This document shows, piece after piece, positions 12,101-23,922 of a stretch of 64,000 nucleotides of DNA. A program made the translations under genes and the position numbers. A model generated the notes under the pieces. That model ran no database searches. It saw only the letters and a list, made by a program, of their open reading frames with translations, and had not been told where the DNA came from. Numbering within the stretch: position 1 is the stretch's first letter; the number at the start of each line of letters is the position of its first letter. Location: positions 4,278,001 to 4,342,000 of the forward strand of contig OU452228.1 in assembly GCA_911728455.2 (NCBI GenBank), read 5' to 3'. The stretch comes from Marthasterias glacialis. Taxonomy: Eukaryota > Echinodermata > Asteroidea > Forcipulatida > Asteriidae.

Positions 12101-13578
12101 CTACTAACCGTTCTTATTCTGGATCTTGAGAAGAGGAAGACCTTGTCATGTAAATAGACCCTTCCCATGAAATGTGTACCTTGCACATCGCGCTGTATCT
12201 TCTCAGCATCATTTCATAACATTCACTATATGCACGTCTTCAAATTGTCACTACAATTCAAAAAGTCTTGGGGACTTTGCAGTTTAGCGCAATATTTCTC
12301 AGGGGTTCCACAATTATACCCCCTTAAAAATGTTTTTTACTTATGACTTTTAATACTGCAAAAAAAGAAGGAGTAAATCAGTAAGCTCATAATATCAACT
12401 TTTAACAGTTTTCGTTCGTTACAGTACTCTCTGATAAGTCTCAGACCTGATTATTTTCCAGTGGATTCTGGAGTGTTTGAAAAAGAAAATGTTAACAAAT
12501 TGAAAGGGCAGTTGCCATCCAAAGATTATTTTAGTCATCGACAGCTTGTCTTCACCTCAAATTGTTGTTATTCACCAATTTCACTTAAAAAAAAAACTAT
12601 AATACGCTTTACAGTTTGAAATTGAAAACATGAATTCATTCAATCAAGCTAACCTTAACAGAGTTGTAACCACATTAAAATTGTCGTCTTTGAAAGTTTA
12701 CGGGTTACAACCGCAATTCTTAAGGTCCTTATTTATCGAAAAGCGGTTGGCTGTCCAAATTATTTTCGCACGCTGTCTTGAAAAAACAAAGTTCACCGAA
12801 TAGTCCCAAATCTCAATTATAACAATGATTTCATTGAATCTTTGTCAATGGATGTAATATCATGTGGTCCTTTGTCGCAACATTTCTAATTACAAAGAAA
12901 CAAGTAACACATGTTTTTGAAAAACACATTTTCAAACACTTCACAGGGTTTTGTTTCTCGCACAGTCTATAACTAATGATAACCGTCAAACAAGAGAGAT
13001 TATTTAACATTTTCTGAAGTTTTGGGTTGCCATGACTTTCGACATTGCCCATTGTTATTGGTCAAACAAGCAGCAGCTGGGTCACCGGCTTAGCCAGCGT
13101 GTGACGGTACCTGTATACTGCAAGCTACCTGTCGAACCTGCTAGCTAAGGAAATCAAAATTGGTGTTCAACTATTACGGCGGGTGCTTGTAAATAATTGG
13201 GATTACGTATTTATAAGACAATGCTGAGGTGCAGTAAAAGGCATTAGTGCAGTCGGTACATCAGGAAAGGGCGTTGAGCTTTTTTTCTAGGAAGATGAAA
13301 ACTTTCCTTGCTGAAACGCGTACCTCTTAGGAAATTAAAAATTGGGATGTGAACGACCCCCGCGGTACGTTTTCTACGTACCATGCTATAGCATAAAAGT
13401 GTGACAAACTGGGAGCGTTCACGTGGGGGGGGGGTCTTTTTGCTTCATTATCAATATTTACCTCGCGGAAAGTGAATCCTGAATTTTCGATGGGTCACTT
13501 TGTTAAATTCTTGTAAGCAAAGCGAGTGAGCATACTCCCTCAAACAGGCTAACTACAACTTGTACCATTGATACACCT
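9128..13578. other. AT-rich spacer, no gene recognised
   Basis: No coding exon with splice signals and protein-like composition was seen on either strand. It holds a decayed copy of the 172-bp MITE family near 10530-10707 and otherwise simple AT-rich DNA. Part of it may still be TRIM2/3 3' UTR. Confidence 0.45.
10530..10707. mobile_element. decayed member of the 172-bp MITE family
   Basis: The right end, CAAGATGGCTGCACCATGAT followed by CAAGGTCCC, matches the right ends of the elements at 14788 and 44986. The left end (GTGGCCATCTTTGGCC) is only loosely inverted to it. Strongly diverged. Confidence 0.4.
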
Positions 13579-14071
13579 GGGGTGCGGTCCGCTTAATTGC
13601 GCAAACGTTTGCACAAACGTATTATAATTTTGCGTTACACAAACAATTGGGACCGGAACGCACTGTGTTGTAAAAACTACACACGTTCGTATCAATTCAT
13701 TGGATCAATCATTCTGCAGTATGTTTAATGAATATTCCGTGTGTTGGTCAGTGTTTTATCGTCTGCTTTTAAAAAGTAAACTATTGCCATTACTAAATAA
13801 AATCAACAACTTGTAAACAATTACATTAAGACATAATGTACACTTCTTGTCAGATGAAGGTTTGAGTCAGATAAGTCCAAGTTGTATGTACTTGTCATTA
13901 AATTTGTCCAACTTATTCAAAGTTGCTTCACATACGCAAACGCCTCCTCGAGACCATTTGCCGAATTTCACAAACGTTGCAAACGCCTTTCGTGCCGAAT
14001 TATGTTCCGGTTTGAAAATGTGCGCGTATGTTGGCAAACGTTTGATTGTTCGCCACAGCGGCACGCACCCC
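13579..14071. mobile_element. candidate MITE with GGGGTGCG ends, about 493 bp
   Basis: The left end, GGGGTGCGGTCCGC, and the right end, GCGGCACGCACCCC, are inverted to each other. Inside both ends lies a GCAAACGTTTG core. Internal CpG-containing segments (CAAACG, CGCAAACG) recur. No target duplication is obvious and no coding capacity is seen. Confidence 0.5.
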
Positions 14072-14499
14072 ATGGCTATACATGAAACTTAGGCCGAGAT
14101 CGATGAGAAATGTTACAACTTAATTCATATTTTTCACAAATTTATCAAACTATCTGATATTATCATTGTAAAATAAAAATCATTGTACAGTCTTCATTCA
14201 GTTGGATGAGACATTTCACGAATAAATTTAAAATATAAATGTGTTATGTAAATTCGCTGAGAAAGATGAAGGCTTCAGTGTGCTGTTCAGTAAAGTATAG
14301 TATTTCACAAATTACACCATGTTAACCGTGTGTTTAGAGTATAAAAGGAGAATACTGTTAACACAAAGTAGCATACATAGAGGCTCGATTCCCTGGTGAC
14401 AACAATTGAACTAAACTACCAATTTTTCTCAAAAGTTGTGCAGTATGAGAAGGTCGAACCAAACATGTTTTCCCAACAACTCTTACTAACTTGGCCCAT

Positions 14500-14741
14500 A
14501 CTCTAAACAACTCTCGGGTTAGAACTGACCCGGATTCCGTGTCCAAGGGGGCCTGACCCATGTCTGGGTCAGGCTGATCCAGAAACGGGTTAACAAATTT
14601 GATTTTAACTCGGATTCTGCTTCAGTTTGACCCATTTCTGGGTCATTTTTGACACAGATTCGTGTCATACTGACCCAGAAATGGGTCAGGCCCCACTGGA
14701 CCCGGAATCCGGGTCAATTCTGACCTGTGAGTTTTTAGAGT
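14500..14741. mobile_element. fold-back element rich in GACCC/GGGTC palindromes
   Basis: The left arm begins ACTCTAAACAACTCTCGGGT and the right arm is inverted to it (ACCTGTGAGTTTTTAGAGT). Between them several short palindromes of the type GACCCAGAAATGGGTC repeat, so the whole 242 bp can fold on itself. Non-coding. Confidence 0.6.
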
Positions 14742-14787
14742 GCAGGTCAGTGGTAAACAGTCATTCGTAACATTACTTCAGGCAATA

Positions 14788-14959
14788 GACCTTTATCATG
14801 CTGCCACCATCTTGGTCATGTTTCCTGTATCCAATAACAGTAATAGATGCTAATTTTCATTGTACAAAAAGGAACCAGACTATTTGCCCTTCCAGCCTCG
14901 GTTTGGTTACATTGGTTTGAATGGGAGAAAATCAAGATAGCCGCACTATGATAAAGGTC
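14788..14959. mobile_element. 172-bp MITE with TA target duplication, copy 1
   Basis: The inverted ends are GACCTTTATCATGCTGCC and the reverse complement of GACCTTTATCATAGTGCGG. Flanking TA dinucleotides sit at 14786-14787 and 14960-14961. A second copy of identical length lies at 44986-45157. TA duplication plus short inverted ends suggest mobilisation by a Tc1/mariner-type transposase (inference). Confidence 0.8.
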
Positions 14960-14961
14960 TA

Positions 14962-17700
14962 TTGGCCCTCTTAAACTTCTGTACAGCATTAAAACATTTT
15001 AAATTGACCCTTCACATTGGATAATGCGCTTTTGGTGACCAATAATGACTGGTTTAAACCACGCCCCAAAATATAAAGCGCATGTCCCGTGTTTGTTCAA
15101 AAAAAGTTGCCTTTGTAATGAAAGCAAGTTAAGTGCAATATTTAGCAGGTTATTATGTTTTGGCATGCAGTTGTAGTTTTATGGAAATGAGCGGTGTAAA
15201 TGTACAGTACTGCCAGACGTGTAAAAAGATGCAAATTAATAATCATAGTAATAATGAATTAAAGTAGCTGGTCCCGTTAAAGATATCAGTAATTGTAAAA
15301 GGATTATTTCAAACATTTTACAGCATTGATGACGACCAAGTCGTCACTGACTGACAGAGGGAGTATTTCAGCTTTAAGTGCGTTCAACTTGGACAACGAT
15401 AACTGAATAATGCCATATTCTAACGGAAAGCCTTGTCAAGAATGACACCTTAATTGAGACGTTACATAAAATGGATACGCCATTTTTTAATAACATTTTC
15501 AAGTGGATTATAATGAATGCACTCTTCCATGTACCATCCTCAATGCTGTAGATGTAAGTTGCGTTTTACTTCAGAGCAATCCGAGGCCAAAAGGGATTAT
15601 TAGTACACTGATGAGACCGTTTTGTGCGATTCGAAAAAGAAATACAATGTAGTATTGTCATTATGTACGCAGGGAAATATAATTATAATATTGCTGTTGA
15701 GTGATTAATGTCGATATGTGCAAACTAACAGAGCAATGTGATTATTTCCACTGTGCATGTATAGTCAATCATGACTACATGAAACAGTTACCTGTCGGGC
15801 TGTAACGTGACCCCAAACCCGCCCATCCATTTTGTATTATGTTGCATGCGTTCTGACAAACGCATCGTTCTATGCAATATCGATGATTAAACTGTTTGTG
15901 ATTATAAAGTGACAAGTTTTATTAACAGAAAAACAGTAATTATGTACTGTTGGTGAACTGTGAAGATTTAAAGCGTATGTGACAGGTCAATTAAAAAGCA
16001 TCTAAAATGTTGGAAAATGTTTCGCCGAAGGGTTGAGGTTTTCTTGTGCTGTTTTGTAGCAAACGTCTGGGTTGCATGTTCAAGCCTTACAATGGGAAAT
16101 TCTGTGAACGGCAAGTTTATTTATGACAAAAGAATTGGGGAAACTAAAGGAATTACTGTTTCCTGACATGTTGCATCCCCGTTAGGAAATGTGGCGACAG
16201 TATTTATGGTGGTACCTGTTTTCATTTGAGCTATTTATAGGGTGTACTTGGAGAGCTTTGGGGCAAAATACCCAGCAGACAGGAGGCATGGTCGCATAGT
16301 ATCACCTGGCACAGTATGTCTTTACCAAGTTCAAGATAATACAAAAGAGCTAAATTAAAAATAAATTGACGCCACACTATTGAATTAAGCCGCCTTTTCC
16401 CCAAGAATTGTCTATATTCGGCATTCCTCCTGATGAGGACATTGAAATAAAAAATTCAATGTTCCCACAACCCACAAGGCGAGGCCTTGTGGATATCGTA
16501 CTTTGGGACAAGTCTAAAATACTGTAAATGTATAGCTTCGACGATTACTGGGACGAAGAATAATATTGACGCATTGTAATCGAAAAGTCTGTGTGGTAAA
16601 ATGTTTTACTGATTGCCAGTGGCGTAACTGGGGGCGGGGCACAGCCATCCCCCCATTTGAAATCTGGACTTTTGAGATTAAAATTATCAGAATAAAATGT
16701 TATATTTTATAAGTTTTATGTAGGAATTTCAATGTTTTCATACTATTTTTCTATGTAGACGCAGACTATTATTTGGTTTTACCCCCACGTAAGAATATCT
16801 TTTCAAAAATATTTAATGGCATAATAATATAACGCTGAAAAGGGACTTGTTTAAGAAAAATGCAAACGGAAACTACAGTTTTTATTGGCCAAAAGTGCAC
16901 CCTCGAAAAAAGGGTGCCCCTCCTTGTTCTCCCTAAAATGTTACCCTATAATTATATAGTTTCGTGGCTGCTGATTGCAATCCTGGTTTGGAGTAAAGAA
17001 AAAAAATCAAGGCTCAGCAATTTCCCGTGTACAACAAAATCGGGATAAACAAAACCAGCGACCCATTATTTGAGGTCAATGGGACCCGTAACTAGTGCCG
17101 CTGATGACAAGGGTATTAGCCCGTCTCTTTATAAGACAATGGGCAAATGCATTCTTAATACTTGCAGCCTATTGAGGGCGCCATGTGACATCACCAGAGC
17201 TGTGTATTGAACACAACCGACATCTGTTGCGCCTAAACTCGGGTACAGTTCGGACCGAGGTTTTTTATAGCCCATTTTGCATTAATTTTGCAATAAGTTT
17301 TGCATTAATCCTTTATCATGCTTTGTAAAGGGCTGAGCACCCATTTCTATTATGTTTATAGGTGGTCACGCTTGGATTGATTTCCACGTGTGTGTGTCAC
17401 GGCGGGAAAGAGGAGAACAAACTGAATTTATGTTGAAAAATGATGGGACCACGATGATCGATAAGACAGTTTTGCAGGGCAAAGGATGCCGTGTTTCGAA
17501 ACATAAAAAGAGTACCTTGCTCAGCAAACTAAAAGAAAACATGATAAGATGACTTTCAACATCTTAGGTCACTGGACATTTCCACATGAACAACAGCAGC
17601 AGAAAGATACAGTGTGGCCAGTGGCGGCTTATTGATGACGTAGATCAATTAAACTATTACTAATGTTTCCGTCTATTTTGTGTTTATTGTGAAACAAAAC
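14962..17700. other. spacer, no gene recognised
   Basis: No supported exon. A small palindrome around CACAAGGCGAGGCCTTGTGG lies near 16477, and 'agtggcgtaactgggggc' near 16619 resembles widely dispersed repeat DNA. Nothing else could be identified. Confidence 0.45.
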
Positions 17701-17718
17701 ATGGATTTCATTCGTATA

Positions 17719-17812
17719 TTGTCGCAGAATAATCACTTTGGTGAAATCTGGCTTTTCATCTCACTCGGCTAGAATAGTCCAGATTTCACCTCGTGATTAT
17801 ATTCTGTGACAA
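17719..17812. repeat. inverted repeat with GGTGAAATCTGG/CCAGATTTCACC arms
   Basis: Arms of about 35 bp (TGTCGCAGAATAATCACTTT... and its inverse near 17778-17812) surround a 25-bp loop. The motif GAATAGTCCAGATTTCACCT also occurs near 31589-31618, so it belongs to a dispersed fold-back family. Confidence 0.6.
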
Positions 17813-18212
17813 TGCACTCATTTTATGCATCCAATATTGTGTTTAATATTGTGTTTCAGGTTTATTGTTCATTGACTCGTCGGAATTTTGGATTCGGATT
17901 GGTGGGCATGTTCCTTGGACAGACGGAGCGCGTACAGTGCGCACGCCTGCTGCATTGTAATGATTTCGTTAAACGCGCTGTCTACGTCTTCCGTTTTGAA
18001 TGCGTCACAATTAAAAAAGTTCTTTAGCTAGCTGCGCGTGATAGCGGGCGTTTTCACACTACAGTTTTGTTTATCATCAAAGCGCAACTAGGCAACTAAC
18101 TGCACAGATTTAGATCTGCTACCGTACAGCGAGTATCGTTTTGCGACTTCAAGCAAATTTTACGACTTATCCGAAGTATCATCTACGTTTGATGAAAACT
18201 ACTTTGATAACA

Positions 18213-21200
18213 ATGGAGAATGCAGCATTGGTAAGATATTTGTAATAATTTTTTGTCAAACCTCAATGTCAAAAATGTTGGCTCATATAAAATAATTAAA
18301 TAAATTTATTTAAATAAATAAATAAATAAAGTTATTTACTTTTTTATATGATAATAATAGTCATATGATAGGAAGAGGCCTATGCATTTATTACACATTC
18401 TTTGAATTCGCTCATCTTGTAAATTATGATTTAATAGTTATAACGTTGCATATTATAGCTAAACTCTTCGCTGGTTTAAATGCAGTTTTTTGTTTGTTTT
18501 TTCCTGGTTGAAGTGAACTTAACACAGAAGTAGGCCTGTACAAAGCAAACTATTGAAGTATCAGACTTTCAGATTTGAAAATACCCCTGCCGTGTTTAAA
18601 GCAATTTAATCAAATACACAAATGAACACTGACAGAAAGAAACTGACGAGTCTACTTTATTTGTTATGTTCAACGCTTTACCCCAAAAGAGTTTTTTTTT
18701 TCACTGAATGGTTGTGTTGTGACAAATTCTCGTTATATTTTTGAAAATTGTAATGATAGGAATTTTTACTACATTAGGTATTCTTTAAAAGTACACCAGT
18801 GAGAATTTCGCTTAAAAACATTGTTTTCATTTTTTTTTTTAAAGAAACGATTTTATTGTCTTTGCAGACATTGAACCACTGCCAGCGTGTTACCGCCTGG
18901 ATACGAGAGCACGTTCCATCAGCTCATCCCTCTCTGGTCTCTCACACCAAAGTGAAGGTAGACCTGGAAGTTCTTTTGTATTCTTATGTAACTGCTCACA
19001 AGAGTTTATACATAGGTAAAACAGTTTTGGTTTGAGCCCACAGGAAATAAATAATGTTGAAAATAATTTACAGCAAAATTAAACTATACGCAACAATTGA
19101 ATAATTTGTAAGAGATTTTAACTTTAATGTGTGTTGTTTTTTTTGTAAGGCTTGCAATGTTCATTGTTTGCAAGAAATGACTTTTTTTGACATGATTTTT
19201 CAGCTTGAACTGAAAAAGGTTGACATTTAAATTTTCGGGATTCCCCAAAACAATTTTTTTTTACCCTAAGCCTGACTGCAACTTTCCCGGTTGTTCTTTT
19301 CTCTGTTTAATTTTAACAGGTGCTTTCGAGAACGCAGAGCACAGTTCCCAAGTGTCCCGTACCTGATCGATCACTGTTTGATCGACCCCTTGATGAGAAA
19401 TGGACCGAAGACGGCCCTGAGCTCGGAAGCCATTCAGAGACTAGATGTTGCGTGAAAAGAACTGCAATACAGGTGAGGATTTTTTTCTCCGAACAAACTT
19501 TGATAAAATAATGTTTCAAAATGAAAAACATAGCAGACTTTTCGCATAATGTTGCACACATGCGAAACTGTGTATGGCTGAGGGACATGAGATAATGTCA
19601 GGATCTTTACCATAATTCATTTTTAGTGTTTAATTGACTACCACTTATCATTTGCGGATTTTCTTTTCGTGCAATACCTTAAATGAAACATTGACAATTT
19701 CTCAAATCTATAAGTATAACGATATGAAATCTAAATCAAAATTTTGTGGTCAAATCGTCCAAAAACCGGACTTAGCATCTTTAATATAATGTGTGTTGCC
19801 ACTATACAGTGAAATGTCAAAACATTTTTTTAAATTTTGTTATCTATTACCTAAGAAGCTATACAACACGGAAATCAAGTTAATTTTGTGCAGCAAAATA
19901 TTTTATTAATCTCTGCAATATTAATCAAACTTGACTAAACATCATGTCCACGTGTTTTGGGGTTGTCATCAGCTACCTGTCATCTAAAATGTCTTTTGAT
20001 CCCATTCCATAGGCTGCTGATGAAACTTTCAACATCACTAGCCACACTCAAGGAGGGAGGGAAGATGACGAACATACCACTCCTTCCTCCTGCTTTTGCT
20101 TACCGTTGAAGATGCCTATCCACAGATGGGGACGGCGTAGGCAGTCAAAGGTTGCCCCCCTCTCCTTCCAAATACCTCCAGACAAAAACATTAAATTGAT
20201 GAGGGTAGATGATGAAGAGGCAACGCCAGTGATACACATTACACCTGATATCACCCCGTTTTGTCTGGGTGATGGATCTACTCAGAAAAATCCAACACCA
20301 GAAGTGGCAACAATTGCCCCCAAACCGGGTATTCCAACCCTATTTGGAGTGGTTACCACTGAAATGGACACTCCAGGACAGGAATCTCAAACCATCTTTG
20401 AAGTGGTATCGAAAGGCATGGAACAACAGGAATTTCCAACTTTGATGGAAGTGACAAAAACTGTCAAGGATCCTCCACTACAGAAACACCGATGCATTTG
20501 GAAAGTGGTACCAGCTCTCTCAGTGGATGATCAGCAGGAAAAGATAACTAAGAATGAAAATCACATCTTCTTATCCAGGGAAAGCGTAGATCCTCTTCGG
20601 CCGAAGACTTCCCATGGCTTCAAACAAGATCTTGACCTGGAATTTCCGACTGAAAAAATCAGAGGTGACGATTCGATGGTCAATGTGTGGACCAGAGAAG
20701 AGGATAAACAAGAAGACGTTGATACTGATTATCAGAATCTAGTTCCTTCAGGACTTGAAATAAAGAAAAGTCTTGCGAATGAAAATCACATCACCTTTGA
20801 TTTATCCAGGGATAGCGTGGATTCTCTTCGTCCGAAGACTTCCCATGGCTTCAAACAAGGTGACGACTCGATTGTCAATGTGTGGGACAGAGGAGAGGAT
20901 AAACAAGAAGAAGACAGTGATTCTGATTATCGGAATCTAGTTCCTTCGGGATTTGGGATAAATCCTGCGTGTGATGCCGTGAGCGGTGAGACAAACATCT
21001 TCACAAATACAGATGAAAGTGATGGTGAGAATACGGATAGCAGCGAGCTGGCCGATCTCCAAAGCAGTAATGACGAGAATGACAATTGGGAACAAATTGA
21101 GGAAGCAGTTACTGCCTCAAGGATGTCTTCCCGTATGGACGTTGAAAACCAGCGTGAGGAGTTTCGGGAATTATCCAAAGGAGGAGAAAGGGGAAATGAT

Positions 21201-22103
21201 GAAGTCTGCGAGGAAGAGATTCAGTATGAGCTGAATCAACGAGAGCATTGGCAGCTGGCCGCCGTTGGAGAGTGGTCGGTCATCTGTCAAGACGACGACG
21301 AATTGAACGATGACAATCAAAGCTACCTGATGAAAGACGAGTTTCAAAAGGAGCAAGAGATCCGGGAAGACTGGAAGCTCATCCTAGATCGTTATCAATC
21401 CCTCAGCATCATCCAGGATCTTCGAACCATGCAAACCCTCTCAAAGTGTACCATCAACCAAAGCGAGAGGGCGATGCGCCAATTCGCTCGTATATGCCGA
21501 GGTCCAGTGCCCCTTTCCCACTCCGGTCAAACTAAGGTCGAAGCCATTGCGAGTCTCTCCAGAAAGGTACATCAACAGACCAAGCGAATTTCCGAGGACA
21601 TCTCCAACACTTTCATGGAGTTTTACCACATATTCGAGGAGATGGATGCCCTGAGAGAGAAGCAGGATCAAGTGGAAGAATTCTTCCAAAAAGATTTCGA
21701 AAAGAAGGATTCAGAAGAATCGAGGGCGTCTGCTCTTCCTGCAAGGAGTGCAACCCCAAGGAGATCCTCTAGTCGGCTACATCAATGGGAACTCGACATG
21801 GACCTGATGGATATCTACTCTGAGGGCAAGGTGAAGTCATCAAGCCTTATAACAGTTATGCCAACCATTGAGGAGAATGAAATTTACTTCGTGCCCGACA
21901 GGAGAAGTTGTAGTCGGCTCTCACGTCAGTCAAATGAGTGCCAAGAAAGTGACGACTCGGACGCCTTTCCCGAGTATCCGGGAATGGATTGTGTCAGCCC
22001 GCGTGAAAGTGACGTCACGCCAGTTGCCGATACTGACAACAGAGATGCTGACGTCACATTCACAGAATCAACCGAGGACTCTGTGAAAACAGATGAAAGA
22101 TGA
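18213..22103 (+). CDS. acidic protein of unknown family with an internal duplication
   Basis: Four exons join in phase 0: 18213-18230, 18868-18957, 19320-19472 and 20013-22103, giving 783 residues. All borders are GT-AG (donors GTAAGA, GTAGAC, GTGAGG). The start at 18213 has a strong Kozak context (ACAATGG); an in-frame ATG at 18192 would add seven residues. The last exon is one long open frame. I recognise no domain. A basic patch (HRWGRRRQSK) lies near residue 120. A duplicated segment at about 269-334 and 344-400 shares SLRPKTSHGFKQ-type, VNVW-type and NLVPSG-type motifs; the first copy has about 12 extra residues. The centre is very acidic, with a charged, probably helical region about 490-650 and a Ser/Asp/Glu-rich tail. 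No signal peptide or membrane segment is visible. It is convergent with SPATA4. Likely intracellular; function unknown. Confidence 0.82.
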
Positions 22104-22409
22104 TGATGGAGATGGGTAGGATGAACTTCAAGACAAACATGCGCAAGGGACGGGGCATTTAGGACAGCTGCAATTCCTTGGTTATACATTGAAAGCAGAT
22201 ATCAAAAATCTGGTTTCACACAGATGTTTACATTAAAATTAGATGAGTGACAGTAACAAATTGTCAACGTGTCAGATGTTGAAAACCATCAGATTTCTGT
22301 TATTTGTGGCTCAATGTAACATGCATTGTGTTAGGGTCCTTTTAGACAACGTTTGACAGTCAACAGGTTGTGACATTTTCAAAGCATCAGAATTACCATC
22401 TTGTAATTA

Positions 22410-22573
22410 GGGAATAACAGTGCGAGGACCCGGTCTTCACTGCTTGGTAATGACCGGGGTGGTGGCTGGCCGCTGTTAACGACCAAGCCGGAGGCGCGGT
22501 CGTTAACAGCGGCCAGCCACCACCCAAGGTCATTACCAAGCAGTGAAGACCGGGTCCTCGCACTGTTATTCCC
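22410..22573. repeat. 164-bp near-perfect palindrome
   Basis: A 75-bp arm starting GGGAATAACAGTGCGAGGAC is followed by a 13-bp loop (AAGCCGGAGGCGC) and an almost exact inverted arm ending at 22573. Only two or three differences occur near the CACCACC segment. It is much more GC-rich than its surroundings and lies about 300 bp after the stop codon of the acidic-protein gene. Confidence 0.9.
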
Positions 22574-22749
22574 ATTAATAAATACCTTTTTAACGAAATA
22601 AACGGCTAAAATCGTCCATTTTGTAACTTTTCTTTCTCGGCGATACTTTCTTGTTTTGTTAGCCGGTCTTTATATCGCCGTTATTACACCCCCACGTGAT
22701 CACGTTTTGACCAATCAGAATCCACAAACTGTCCTAGGTATTTATTAAT
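22574..22749. mobile_element. small element with ATTAATAAATACC inverted ends
   Basis: It begins ATTAATAAATACC and ends with the inverse, GGTATTTATTAAT. The right half contains CACGTGATCACG and then GACCAATCAGAATCCACAAA followed by CTGTCC, homologous to the segments at about 44108-44160 and at the borders of the minisatellite in the PP2C intron. It adjoins the palindrome directly, so the two may be parts of one element. Confidence 0.55.
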
Positions 22750-23720
22750 AGATTTTGTTGTTGTTGCTTTTCTTCTATTTAATAACTTTTTGTTAAACAA
22801 ATTATAATAAACGCATTATACATGTATACTATGTATGTGTTTCCAGAAGAGTAATTAATTTCTAACATCAAGTTTTCAGTACACCTACGCAACCTATGAA
22901 ACTTTCATCCGTTTAGGGTGATTCTGTAATAGGCGATTCCATTTTAATGAAAACAACAAAGAACAGCTTATGAAGGTGCACACTGCACTTATCCAATTAA
23001 TCCTCCTGGTATTCATATTTCCGTAACATGGGTGTAGCCGGCGTCTTTTTTTAGGGTGGGTCAAAGGGGGTGGGGCACGGATATTTGTAGAGGGGGGCAA
23101 TTTCAGTTATTATTTATGTAACTTTAAAACAACATTGATAAACCGCGCAACCGAACTGCTGAAAAGATGGCAGGAGTCTGCATTTTCAACGATAAATAAT
23201 AAGTTAAACACACTCACCAATATGATGCATTAAACAAAACAGCTTTGAATTTAATTTCAACAAAAGAAAAATGTAATAAACATTTTTTTTTTAAATATAA
23301 ATATATACACGTAGTTCATGTTCCTTTTTTTTTTTACCGTAATACAGTATGGAAAAAATTACTTCTAATTTACATTTATCTCTTATCCCACACTTTCAGA
23401 TGATAAATGGAAGAGCAGGCTTACCATGTAAATGTAATAACTAAGTTATGTACAATTATATACAAGATTATTAAATAGTTTTGGTCAGTTATCAATAAAA
23501 CACTTTCTGGATGAAACAAATTTCATTATGCATGTTTTTGACAGGAAAGTTGTTCTTTAGGGAATCAAAGTAACTGGTAATGATAACATAAATCAATGAC
23601 TTTACGTGGATATTATGAAATGTGGATAATTACTGATAACAAAAATGCAACTTACAGAATTGTTGATAGAAAAAAACAATAATATAACATAGCATGGCTG
23701 AGATGAATCATAAGTTGCAA
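22750..23720. other. AT-rich spacer between convergent genes
   Basis: No exon recognised. This stretch should contain the SPATA4 3' UTR and poly-A site on the minus strand; neither could be pinned down. Confidence 0.4.
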
Positions 23721-23873
23721 TAGACCTTATGCACATGACGTCATTTGTGTAGGGCGCCCTCGGTTACAGGTCAAAGAAGGTTGCTCATTGGCTCATCCTG
23801 TGCACCGCGCGTACATCACTGTGCATTTCCACCCCTAAGATGGCGGCATGATGACGTCAATGCATAAGGTCCA
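23721..23873. mobile_element. fold-back element with TGACGTCA motifs near the end of SPATA4
   Basis: The inverted ends are TAGACCTTATGCACATGACG on the left and TGACGTCAATGCATAAGGTC on the right. Each arm holds TGACGTCA, the full CRE palindrome. It starts about 50 bp beyond the SPATA4 stop codon, so it probably lies in that gene's 3' UTR. The GACCTTAT ends resemble those of the 172-bp family but are not the same. Confidence 0.6.
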
Positions 23874-23922
23874 TTCAGTAGACCGAGAGGATAATGGCAT
23901 GGATAACACACTACTGTCTTTA

